64,000 bases of DNA from Gammaproteobacteria bacterium (lineage in GTDB: Bacteria; Pseudomonadota; Gammaproteobacteria; Pseudomonadales; Azotimanducaceae). Positions 9,360 through 17,411 of this stretch are shown here, piece by piece. A model generated the notes under the pieces. That model was not told the DNA's origin. It was given only the letters and a program-made list of their open reading frames with translations, and did no database searches. Both the position numbers and the translations under genes were made by a program. Within the stretch, counting starts at the first letter, position 1. Each line of letters starts with the position of its first letter. The stretch is taken from NCBI GenBank assembly GCA_021773565.1, contig JAJFJZ010000008.1, forward strand, positions 1 to 64,000, given 5' to 3'.

Positions 9360-10663
9360 ATCGGTGCCGATTCTTCAATATCGATGGGCGATACCGCCAT
9401 GCCCTCTGCCGGAAACAGCACATCAGTCAAAATCACACGTTCCCCTTCGTGTAGTCCGCCGCGCAATACCATTTCATTCCCTTCGGCAAAGGCCAGTGTG
9501 ACGGTTTTGCTGCGTAGTCGATGGTCTGCATCTACCGTGAGCACCGATCCTGCGTGCCAGGCACTGCGTGGAATAACAATGTGGTCGGAAAGCGTTGGAC
9601 CTGTGATCGTTACATCCACGAATAAACTGGTTGCCGGAGCTGTCTCCCCATCCTCGAGATCAATTTCTATATAGACACTTGCACTTCGGCTATTGGGGTT
9701 CAGCCCTGAATCAATGCGACTTACATGGCCTTGCCACGACATATCTCCCAGGTTGGTTTTGTAGTTTATTGTAGCGTTCATTGACTCGCCGGGATGCGAC
9801 ATGTTAGTTCCGTTGGACATAATCGTTGGAAAACGTGCAACGAGCTGCTCAAAGGGAACTTCCAGCAATAATTCCACATCGCGAATACTTTCTGCAGTTA
9901 GCATGGAGCGACCGGCTGGTACAAACTGTTCATTCTCAGCACTAAATTCGGCAATGCGTCCTTCAAAAGGCATGGCAAATATCGTTCTGTCCAGGTCTAC
10001 TTTTGCCCGGTTAAGCCCGGCCCTGGTTTCCTCAACATGGGCGATAGCAGCTTGTTGTTGCGCTGGTAACAGATTTATTGCGGTTTTAATGTTTTGCAGA
10101 ATTTGTTTTTGCCGTAATAGATCGCGCTCTTGCGCATCCAACTGAAGCTCGGAAACGTGTCCTTTCGCTGCGAGATCGACGTTTCGTTGATAAGCAGTAG
10201 TGGCTATCTCCAGTGCACGTTGTTCAATGTCCTGGGCTTTGTCGAGATCTTCTCCTCTGCTTTGTAATTCTGCTTGTGCAGCCAGGGCTGATCGCAGCTG
10301 GGCATCTGCCCTGGACTCTGCAACCTGGTAGTCCAGTGGTTCAATCTCGATGAGTCGAGTACCCTGCGCAAAAGTAGCGCCAACTCGTAAATCCGGATGT
10401 CGCCAGACAACCTTTCCGGCAACCTGGGCCACACCTTGTCATGTTTGTCCTGGTAAAATTTCACCAAACCCTCTAAGCACAGGTACCACCGGATTTGCAG
10501 TTAATACCATGGTCCGAACACGCATCGCCTGTTCTACATCCGCGTCGCGACTCGCGCCAGGTGCACAAGCAACTGCAATTGCCATGATTATAAGCCCAAG
10601 AATTACAGGGGGAAAAAACCATTTTCGGGCCGGTTTAAACTCTATTCCCCATTGTTTAATCAT
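9356..10663 (-). pseudogene. RND membrane-fusion (adaptor) gene interrupted by in-frame TGA
   Basis: Read through, this is one 435-codon HlyD/AcrA-type adaptor: an N-terminal membrane segment (KWFFPPVILGLIIMAIAV), a biotinyl-lipoyl-like segment, a coiled-coil hairpin rich in Gln/Ala/Glu, and a beta-barrel C-terminus. Codon 75 is TGA (10439-10441) between GEILPGQT and QGVAQVAGKVV, with no change of frame. The homologous position would fit Trp (TGG) or Arg (CGA). The start ATG at 10663 has TGGAGGA upstream and overlaps the end of the TetR gene by 8 bases. A GTG at 10432 could reinitiate, but its AAGG is only one base away and the product would lack the membrane anchor. Nonsense mutation, read error or read-through remain possible. 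Confidence 0.8.
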
Positions 10664-11324
10664 CGGTATCCTCCAGCTGTAGAGCACGCAGAACCAGAAG
10701 TTGGGTTTCCTGCGTTATCAGCTCAATTCGGGCCGGCGTAAATTCCTGCCAATCCAGGCGCTTGAAAAGAAAGGGCCGGGCGATATGAAATATCATGATC
10801 TGCCCCAACAGGCTATGCGCACGGATAATGCTGGTTTCGTCTTCGGCATCCACATCCTGGACCATTGCTACTATTCTTGTAATCAGTTCATGCAGGTGAC
10901 GGGGAATGCCTTCGTAGAGGTCTGAGAAATACTTGCCCGGAACCAGCAGTTCCCTCATTACAAAAGGCATAAAATAGGGAATGTCTTTGCTTCCCAGAAA
11001 AAAATGCAGCAGGTTTTTCACAAGCTGCTTGATCAGTTTTGCCTGCATTACAGGGTTAGTGCCAACCATTTCGCGCCCCTGTTCAAATGCTGACGCGACT
11101 ACTTCGATTCTTGGTCTCAACTGATTAACCACATAGAAAATCGCTGCTCGATACAATTCTTCCTTGCCACCAAAATGGTATTTGATGCTGGAAATGTTGG
11201 TGCCCGCTTGTTCACAGAGTGTTCGAGTACTCACTGCTGCGTAGCCATCCCGGCCAAACAGCTCGATGGCGGCGAGTATTAGAGGTATTTCGGCCGATCC
11301 TCCGGTTGAATTTGTAGATGCCAT
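10656..11324 (-). CDS. TetR-family repressor of pump 1 (CecR/CerR-like)
   Basis: Regulator of 222 residues. The ATG at 11324 starts a normal N-terminal helix-turn-helix (LFGRDGYAAVSTRTLCEQAG, then SIKYHFGGKEELY). The C-terminal ligand domain resembles the CecR/YbiH group, which controls efflux genes. It is the first gene of the operon with the adaptor and permease; its stop overlaps the adaptor start. A tandem 12-bp repeat 37-69 bases upstream of the start is the obvious candidate operator, so autoregulation is likely. The inducer is unknown. Confidence 0.87.
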   Translation of the reverse strand: MASTNSTGGSAEIPLILAAIELFGRDGYAAVSTRTLCEQAGTNISSIKYHFGGKEELYRAAIFYVVNQLRPRIEVVASAFEQGREMVGTNPVMQAKLIKQLVKNLLHFFLGSKDIPYFMPFVMRELLVPGKYFSDLYEGIPRHLHELITRIVAMVQDVDAEDETSIIRAHSLLGQIMIFHIARPFLFKRLDWQEFTPARIELITQETQLLVLRALQLEDTDD

Positions 11325-11360
11325 TTTCGGTGTTTTCCGGTTGGTGTAAACCAGAGAATA

Positions 11361-11393
11361 AAACAAATGATTATATATATCAAACAAATGATT
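11361..11393. promoter_or_regulatory. Tandem operator-like repeats upstream of tetR
   Basis: Two identical copies of AAACAAATGATT occur at 11361-11372 and 11382-11393, exactly 21 bases apart (two helical turns). Each copy is itself a loose inverted repeat (AA-CA--TG-TT). They lie in the divergent region between the TetR gene and the plus-strand gene at 11528, with TATATATAT between them that could be a -10 region. This fits a dimeric TetR-type repressor binding twice. Confidence 0.5.
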
Positions 11394-11527
11394 TATGGAA
11401 AACTTTAAACTATCTTATGGGGGCTTGGGTAGATGGACCGCTCTAGTGGGTATTTCCACGTATTCACGTACATTCAGAAAAACGCTGATAATGGTCTAAA
11501 TGCGCTTGGATTAACGAAGGAGAAGCA

Positions 11528-12004
11528 GTGACAATAGAAGATCTTAAAGGGGATTTAACCAGACTACAGGATGATGCTGCGCGGGTTGCGAGCGATTCCC
11601 AGAACCTGATCAAGGACTTTGGGAAGCAAATGGAGACCGTGGAAGATGAAATTGTGGCTGCTGAAATTCTCGCTACAAACAATACGGTTGAGGGTATTGG
11701 GATAGTTTTTGAATCTGTAATTTTATTGCGCGATGTTGGCACGCAGCAAATCATGTTTTTGATTGATGATGGTCGAGAAACATTGGAAAAATTACAGACA
11801 GCTGAAACATCCGAAGAGCGTATTGTTACGCTTTTTAATCATCTGGGTCGGTGTGTTAATCATGTGAGTTCGGGGTTTGAGAGCGTCTGCCGGATGGTGG
11901 GAAATGAACTGGATGAAATATCTGGAACGGTGGATAACTCGTGGAGTTTTTTTTCCAGACTGCTTAGTGCAGACTGGTCAGACGCAGGCCAAAAAAACAC
12001 ATAA
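11528..12004 (+). CDS. Unknown acidic helical protein
   Basis: I do not recognise this 158-residue protein. The GTG start at 11528 has AAGGAG five bases upstream. There is no signal peptide or membrane segment. The sequence is acidic and predicted almost wholly helical with heptad-like spacing in the first 60 residues (LKGDLTRLQDDAARVASDSQ), somewhat like phasins or cytoplasmic coiled-coil proteins. It is divergent from the TetR gene across the tandem repeats, and precedes the amidohydrolase by 54 bases, so it could share control with either. Confidence 0.65.
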   Translation: MTIEDLKGDLTRLQDDAARVASDSQNLIKDFGKQMETVEDEIVAAEILATNNTVEGIGIVFESVILLRDVGTQQIMFLIDDGRETLEKLQTAETSEERIVTLFNHLGRCVNHVSSGFESVCRMVGNELDEISGTVDNSWSFFSRLLSADWSDAGQKNT

Positions 12005-12058
12005 AGGCAATTCGGTTTAGAGGCCAGCCAATCTTGTAAATTCTTCAGGTGGATTTCT

Positions 12059-13072
12059 ATGTCTGTAACGTTTCCCGACAATCAGGATTGGCTTGATCTG
12101 GTAGATGAGGAGATTGTAGATCCCGAACGGCCCATAGTAGACCCGCACCATCATCTTTGGCATAACCGTCGAGTCGGTGAATATTTGCTGAAGGATTTGC
12201 GGCTGGATACAGATTCGGGACATCGAATTGTAAAAACGGTCTTTCTTGAATGTGGTGCGCAATACCGAAGGGATGGCGCAAAACATCTTGCAGTGATAGG
12301 CGAATCCGAATTTGTGGCAGGCATCGCTGTTGAGAGCCGGAAGCTACCGGGGGCTGAAATTGCAGCTATTGTTGGTCGTTGTGATTTGCGTGATGCTGCT
12401 GTGCTTGATGAAGTGCTGGCAGAACACCAGAAAGCGAGCGGTGGTATGTTTCATGGAATACGTCATGCGGGGGCCAGGGATGATAATAAGGATGTATTGA
12501 TGATTCCCGGGCAGGCACCCAAAGGACTTTACAATGACGCTTCATTTCGCGCAGGTGTAAAAAGACTTGGAGAGCAGGGTTTTAGCTATGATGCCTGGCA
12601 CTATCACCACCAGAATGCAGATTTTTATGCGCTTGCCTGTGCCGTGCCAGACACGGTGATGGTGCTGGATCACTTCGGCACCCCTCTTGGAGTTGGCCCA
12701 TATGCTGACCAGCGTGAAAGTATTTATGAACAGTGGAAGGTTGATGTTGCCCGTATAGCCGAGTGCGCAAATGTATATGCAAAACTTGGGGGCCTGGCGA
12801 TGCCGGATAATGGTTTTGGCTGGCATCTCGCAGACCGTCCCCCTACGTCCGATGCGTTTATTGAGGTTCAAAATCGGTATTATCAACATATGATTGAATG
12901 TTTTGGCCCTGAACGTTGTATGTTTGAGAGTAATTTCCCGGTGGACCGTTTCTCTTTATCCTACAAAGTGCTATGGAACGCGTTTAAGAAAATGACTTCA
13001 AGTTATTCAGAAGATGAAAAGCATGCGCTTTTTTATGGCACCGCCGCGCGCGTCTATCGACTGGACAATTAG
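12059..13072 (+). CDS. Amidohydrolase-2 family metal-dependent hydrolase
   Basis: TIM-barrel hydrolase of 337 residues. The N-terminal metal motif IVDPHHHLW (HxH on strand 1) is characteristic of the amidohydrolase-2 group, which includes lactonases and decarboxylases acting on ring-cleavage products. Further His residues (WHYHHQN, VLDHFG) and the ESNFPVDR segment near the C-terminus, with the conserved late Asp, complete the metal site. AGGTGGA lies upstream of the ATG. The substrate is not predictable; lactone hydrolysis in aromatic or terpenoid breakdown is typical of relatives. Confidence 0.85.
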   Translation: MSVTFPDNQDWLDLVDEEIVDPERPIVDPHHHLWHNRRVGEYLLKDLRLDTDSGHRIVKTVFLECGAQYRRDGAKHLAVIGESEFVAGIAVESRKLPGAEIAAIVGRCDLRDAAVLDEVLAEHQKASGGMFHGIRHAGARDDNKDVLMIPGQAPKGLYNDASFRAGVKRLGEQGFSYDAWHYHHQNADFYALACAVPDTVMVLDHFGTPLGVGPYADQRESIYEQWKVDVARIAECANVYAKLGGLAMPDNGFGWHLADRPPTSDAFIEVQNRYYQHMIECFGPERCMFESNFPVDRFSLSYKVLWNAFKKMTSSYSEDEKHALFYGTAARVYRLDN

Positions 13073-13127
13073 CCTGTTCATTCACTGGTCAATCAATGCT
13101 GTGAGGCATCGAATTGTGTGCGTATCG

Positions 13128-14017
13128 CTATCTGGCGGTTGATGCCACAGCAAATCGAAAATGGCCAGTTACAGCACCCATTTGGTTCGACAAGTAAACA
13201 TCTTGTATATCCTGATCGTTCATATGGCGAACCATGCGCATCCCGAGATCTGATAGAAGCGATTCCATGCCTGCTTCGTCCATGGTGAACGTGAATGGCT
13301 CTTCCTTGCGATGTTTCTCCCATGTCTGCATAAATTCGCTGACACCATAGAATTGCTTTCTATCTACCTCGGGGATTTGCAGGACGTAATCAAAAGCTAT
13401 CAAGCTGCCCGTACAGGCCGTTTTGCTGATGCCGGATAGGGTAGCCGTCACAGTTTCCGGTTGCAGGTACATAGTCACACCTTCCCACAGAAACAGTGTT
13501 TTTTTTGTAACATCATACCCGGCATCAACTAACACCTTTGTCATGTTGTCACTGTTAAAGTCGATGGAGACCAGCTTGATGTTCGACGGCAGCTCACCAT
13601 TGGCGCGCTTCAAACAATGCTTTTTCTCTGCTGGGTGGTGGCTATGTCCAGCTCGAATATCCTGCTCCTGCGGGAGATTGCCTCAAATCGAAATGCTCTG
13701 GAGTCATAACCTGCACCGAGCAATACAATCTGCGTAATTTGCTTGTTTATGGAGTCGGTGAACAAGCCGTCAAAGAATACTGTTCTTGCCAGCACATACG
13801 CATACGCCCCGGGCGTCATCTGTGCATTTTTTTTGACGAATTTTTTTCGAATATATTCAAATTTGATAAGAAATCGAAGGTGCGGTGGCAGAAAACAGGC
13901 TGCAACTGTGTCCGAGCCAAGCGGCTCGCCAGCATGGTCTTTTGCTGCCACGGCACGGCAGAGTGCTGCGAACAGGGCAGTTTGCGAATGTCTGTCTTTT
14001 ACCTGTTTTAGCGCCAT
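13128..14017 (-). pseudogene. TIGR00027-type SAM methyltransferase with frameshift
   Basis: Two reading frames together make one class I methyltransferase of the leucine-carboxyl-methyltransferase-like group. The first (13610-14017) has the start, RFLIKFEYIRKK and the SAM-binding VLLGAGYDSRAFR, and ends at ELDIATTQQRK. The second (13128-13613) continues with LKRANGELPSNIKLVSIDFN, LFLWEGVTMYL and the C-terminus. The junction is a run of five A at about 13618-13622. A sixth A, or a -1 slip on it, restores one continuous protein of about 296 residues. It is either a recent single-base deletion, a homopolymer sequencing error, or slippage. Function of this family is generally unknown. Confidence 0.75.
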
Positions 14018-14157
14018 CTCTGTGCTCCATTGCGCTGGCTTCTCGTTTCAGTGTAGTACTGGTAAGTTAACATCTCCAATTCAGTCGTTTCTTGAGATGT
14101 AGCGCAAGTTCAGGGACACTAGGGCTACCTTCTTCTCGATACAACTCAGGGTCTATA

Positions 14158-15507
14158 GTGAGTGCACAATTTTTAGATAGTAGTAGTAAAGAGCGCAACG
14201 CACTTAATGCAAGAATGCGCACGGGCGATATGACCGTTTCCAACAAAGAGGTAGCGAAAGCCTTTGCGATTGACCCAAAGTACGATGTAAATTCTATTTC
14301 TATTAATGACGTTGACCCATCCCACCCTGCGCTTTTCGCCAACGATACTCTATGGCCACACTTTGAACGCCTGCGCAAGGAAGATCCGGTGCACTTTCAT
14401 GAACACAGCATGTTTGGCCCCTACTGGTCTATTACCAGGTACAACGACATTATGTTTGTGGATAAAAACCATGAGTTGTTTTCTTCCCACGTTAAAAAGG
14501 GTGGAATTGCCTTAGGTGGTGTGCCGGATCGCGAGGATCAGTACACATTGCCAATGTTCATCCAGGAAGACCCTCCAAGACATGATGCGCAGCGTAAGGT
14601 AGTAACGCCCCTCTTTGCCCCACAACAGCTGGCGGATCTGGAGCCGCTGATAAGAGAGCGGGCCGGAAATATTCTGGATGGCTTGCCTCGCAATGAAGAG
14701 TTTAACTGGGTACGCAAGGTATCCGTGGAATTAACGGCTCAGATGCTCGCCACGTTATTTGATATTCCTCAGGAAGATCGAATGAAACTTATTGACTGGT
14801 CGGACACCATCCAGAATCTTGCCGATCCCGAGTATTTTGATAACCCTGACGAAGGCTTTCAGGTGCTTCTGCAATGCCTGGCCTATTTTCAGGAACTGTT
14901 CGAACAACGAAAAAAAGAGTCACCAAAGTTTGATCTCATATCCATGCTCGCGCACGACGAATCCACTCGAAATATGGAGCCGATGGAATTGTTGGGTAAT
15001 GTAATGCTACTCATTGTTGGTGGAAACGACACTACTCGAAATTCAATTTCCGGTGGCGTTCTGGCACTCAACAAATTTCCGGACCAGTATAAAAAGCTTA
15101 CCCGGAACCCTGGACTTATCCCCAATATGGTACCGGAGATTATTCGCTGGCAATCCCCGGTTGCACACATGGCTCGAACCGCGATGCAGGATGTAGAGTT
15201 AGGTGGCAAGTTAATTAAAAAGAACGATCGGGTATGCATGTGGTATATATCCGGAAATCGGGATGAGGATTACATCGACAAAGCCAACGAATTTATCATA
15301 GACCGCACAAACCCTCGAAAACACACGGCCTTTGGTTGGGGTGTGCATCGCTGTGTGGGTAATCGCCTGGCCGAGATGCAATTGCGCATCATCTGGGAAG
15401 AAATAATGCAACGTTTCCCCCGTGTTGAGGTTACGGGTAGTCCCAAACTGCTGGCTTCCAGCTTTATTCACGGTATCCGGGAATTACCGGTTACGATCCC
15501 TGCATAA
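14158..15507 (+). CDS. CYP153-family cytochrome P450 (alkane/fatty acid terminal hydroxylase type)
   Basis: Soluble class I P450 of about 449 residues. The CYP153 hallmarks are clear: I-helix GGNDTTRNSISGG, ExxR-region IIRWQSPVAHMAR, and haem loop FGWGVHRCVGNRLAEMQLR with the cysteine ligand at about residue 399. CYP153 enzymes hydroxylate medium-chain alkanes, fatty acids or alicyclics at terminal positions, using separate ferredoxin and reductase. No such partners are adjacent here. I chose the GTG at 14158 because CAGGG lies seven bases upstream; ATG codons at 14215 and 14230 are alternatives with weaker sites. The enoyl-CoA hydratase 55 bases downstream is probably co-transcribed. Confidence 0.9.
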   Translation: MSAQFLDSSSKERNALNARMRTGDMTVSNKEVAKAFAIDPKYDVNSISINDVDPSHPALFANDTLWPHFERLRKEDPVHFHEHSMFGPYWSITRYNDIMFVDKNHELFSSHVKKGGIALGGVPDREDQYTLPMFIQEDPPRHDAQRKVVTPLFAPQQLADLEPLIRERAGNILDGLPRNEEFNWVRKVSVELTAQMLATLFDIPQEDRMKLIDWSDTIQNLADPEYFDNPDEGFQVLLQCLAYFQELFEQRKKESPKFDLISMLAHDESTRNMEPMELLGNVMLLIVGGNDTTRNSISGGVLALNKFPDQYKKLTRNPGLIPNMVPEIIRWQSPVAHMARTAMQDVELGGKLIKKNDRVCMWYISGNRDEDYIDKANEFIIDRTNPRKHTAFGWGVHRCVGNRLAEMQLRIIWEEIMQRFPRVEVTGSPKLLASSFIHGIRELPVTIPA

Positions 15508-15510
15508 CAA

Positions 15511-15534
15511 GGCCCTAACTGTTTGGTTAAGGCC
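15511..15534 (+). other. Hairpin between P450 and enoyl-CoA hydratase genes
   Basis: GGCCCTAAC and GTTAAGGCC can pair (one mismatch) around the loop TGTTTG. No T-run follows, so it is not a standard terminator. It may stabilise or attenuate the transcript between the two genes. Confidence 0.35.
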
Positions 15535-15562
15535 GTAGATTAACTATTTTGAGTGATAGATC

Positions 15563-16384
15563 ATGAGCTACCAGACCGGAACAGAACACCTGCTGTGCGA
15601 CATAGATGATGGCGTTGCCACCTTTACTTTGAATCGACCCGAAAAAAAGAATGCCCTGGGCAGCGAATTAACTCCCGCGTTGCGGCAGGGATTGCTGGAT
15701 TTGGAACTTCGGCCAGACGTTCGTTGTATCATGATTACCGGAGCGGGTGATGCATTTTGTAGTGGTGGTGATATCAGTGGTATGGGTGGGGGTGCGGCAG
15801 CCGCTGGAGAGGTAAAATCAAGCCAGGCCGATACAGTAAGAAATTTGCAGAATGGCCAAAACACCCTGACACTTCGTATGCACCAGCTCGAAAAGCCTTT
15901 GGTGGCAGCGCTGCCCGGTGCGGCGGCGGGAGCTGGATTTTTAATTGCCCTGGCGTGTGATCTTCGTGTGGCGTGTGAGAGTGCCTTTGTTATCACTGCG
16001 TTTCGTAATATTGGGCTTAGCGGGGATTATGGTGGTAGCTGGAATCTCACGCAGTTGGTGGGTGTAGCAAAAGCCAAGGAATTGTATTTTCTGTCCGAGC
16101 GTTTGTCGGCAAGCGAGGCGCACGCTTTGGGTATTATCAATCGAGTATTTCCGGATGATTCATTTCGTGAGGATGCCCTGGCTTTTGCAAAACGCATTGC
16201 ACACGGCCCCACCGCCGCAATACGGTTTATGAAAAAGAATATAAACTTTTCTGCGACACAAAACCTGGCTGCAAGCCTGGATTTTGAGGCGGAACATATG
16301 GTGAGGGCTTTTCAAACGGATGATGCGCGAGAGGCAATACGTGCCTTTCAAAACAAGCAAAAGCCGGAGTTCAGCGGCAGGTAA
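15563..16384 (+). CDS. Enoyl-CoA hydratase/isomerase family protein
   Basis: Crotonase-fold protein of 273 residues. It shows the N-terminal substrate segment LNRPEKKNALGSEL, the first oxyanion-hole region FCSGGDISGMGG, and the second oxyanion/glutamate region GAAAGAGFLIALACDLRVA. The position of the usual second catalytic Glu lies in the FRNIGLSGDYGG segment, where Glu is absent, so the exact reaction (hydratase, isomerase or hydrolase) is uncertain. It follows the P450 gene and likely acts on the CoA esters of P450-derived acids. Confidence 0.85.
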   Translation: MSYQTGTEHLLCDIDDGVATFTLNRPEKKNALGSELTPALRQGLLDLELRPDVRCIMITGAGDAFCSGGDISGMGGGAAAAGEVKSSQADTVRNLQNGQNTLTLRMHQLEKPLVAALPGAAAGAGFLIALACDLRVACESAFVITAFRNIGLSGDYGGSWNLTQLVGVAKAKELYFLSERLSASEAHALGIINRVFPDDSFREDALAFAKRIAHGPTAAIRFMKKNINFSATQNLAASLDFEAEHMVRAFQTDDAREAIRAFQNKQKPEFSGR

Positions 16385-16408
16385 TATAAAAAAAAGTGCT
16401 GGCGCGCG

Positions 16409-16774
16409 TTAGGTGTTCACATTTTTGGCACTTAAGAGCAGGTACTCCCTCAGTACAATTGCCTGGTTGCATTTTGTGTCTCGAGCTGAAAACAATAGAG
16501 TCACTCTTTGTTTCGACGCTTCATCCACCAGTTTTTCTACGACTTGCGGTTTGTTATCCAGTTCACAAAAGTATCGTTTCTTGAATACTTCCCAATTTGT
16601 TCGGTCATGACCAAACCATTTTCGTAGTTCGGTACCGGGAGCCGCGTCTTTTAGCCATAGGTCTGCGCCCACTTGCGCTTTTGTCATGCCACGCGGCCAT
16701 ACACGATCCACCAGAATACGAATACCGTCATTCGACTTGCGAGATTCGTAGACTCGTTTTGTCTGTATATCCAT
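16409..16774 (-). CDS. DUF488 (YeaO-like) protein
   Basis: Protein of 121 residues with the DUF488 pattern: an N-terminal strand, RILVDRVWPRGMTK, WLKDAAPGTELRKWFGHD and a C-terminal LLFSARDTKCNQAIVLREYL. No signal peptide, so cytoplasmic. The family's biochemical role is not established. It lies 39 bases downstream of the exported truncated globin gene on the same strand and so is probably co-transcribed with it under the putative 28-bp element. Confidence 0.82.
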   Translation of the reverse strand: MDIQTKRVYESRKSNDGIRILVDRVWPRGMTKAQVGADLWLKDAAPGTELRKWFGHDRTNWEVFKKRYFCELDNKPQVVEKLVDEASKQRVTLLFSARDTKCNQAIVLREYLLLSAKNVNT

Positions 16775-16813
16775 GAATTGGCTAGTGGCTCCCCGTACCA
16801 GTTGGTAAAGATG

Positions 16814-17272
16814 CTATTGACCCTCGATTTCTACAATATCGGGCCGCAGCGACCCAATGATAGCCATTAGCTCATCGTGTTCCTTCTGTGGAACCTTAAA
16901 CTTGTTCAATGTGTCGACCAGATGCTGCGCGACGATAGCAAACTCGCTCGCTTTGATTCCCAGTCCGTCGTGGGTTTGGCTGGCCGACCTGCTGATGATT
17001 TTGCACGGTCCGCCCGTTACACGACAAACAAGGTTTTTGTTTTTCTGGCGAAATGCTTCGCGCGTATCATCGCCCATTCCAAAGAATCGTGCTCCAACGA
17101 CCGGGTCGTTGAAAAGTTTGTTGGCAAAATCGTCCACGACAGCCGAGACGGCGTCATAGCCACCAAGACGTTCGTATAAGGTTTTCTCCACAGCCAGGGC
17201 GGGGATTGAGAAACACAACATCGCGCCCATTATAAAGAAGATGGGGACAGCTGGCAGGTATTGGTTACGCAT
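16814..17272 (-). CDS. Exported group I truncated haemoglobin
   Basis: Start ATG at 17272 with AGGAG seven bases upstream gives 152 residues. Residues 1-27 form a Sec signal peptide ending IPALA. The mature part is a TrHbI globin: TLYERLGGYDAVSAVVDDF, FFGMG, VTGGP, and the proximal His101 in THDGLGIKASEF. Such globins bind O2 and NO and often detoxify NO. Export to the periplasm fits the nearby periplasmic P460 cytochromes. Two cysteines (Cys83 and Cys90) bracket the GG motif and could form a disulfide. The 28-bp element at 17356-17383 lies 83 bases upstream, shared with the P460 operon. Confidence 0.9.
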   Translation of the reverse strand: MRNQYLPAVPIFFIMGAMLCFSIPALAVEKTLYERLGGYDAVSAVVDDFANKLFNDPVVGARFFGMGDDTREAFRQKNKNLVCRVTGGPCKIISRSASQTHDGLGIKASEFAIVAQHLVDTLNKFKVPQKEHDELMAIIGSLRPDIVEIEGQ

Positions 17273-17355
17273 AGTTATTCTCCTGAGTTTGTCAACCAGG
17301 TTAGTCGACAATGATTGATTGAAACCTGGGAGAGGAATCTAGAAAAATGCGCCAG

Positions 17356-17383
17356 GAAATATCAGTTTCTAACCGTTAGTAAC
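17356..17383 (-). promoter_or_regulatory. 28-bp element A upstream of the globin gene
   Basis: On the minus strand it reads GTTACTAACGGTTAGAAACT followed by GATATTTC. It matches element B (19364-19391) at 23 of 28 positions and has the same orientation relative to its downstream gene. GTTA recurs with a 10-bp period, the spacing expected for an OmpR-type winged-helix dimer. It lies between the regulator gene and the globin gene. Confidence 0.6.
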
Positions 17384-17411
17384 TCCAGTATTCGGCCACT
17401 TGATACGCGGG

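Noticed and set aside
15511-15534. Rho-independent terminator after the P450
   Set aside because: The stem is present but no T-run follows, and the next gene is close and on the same strand.
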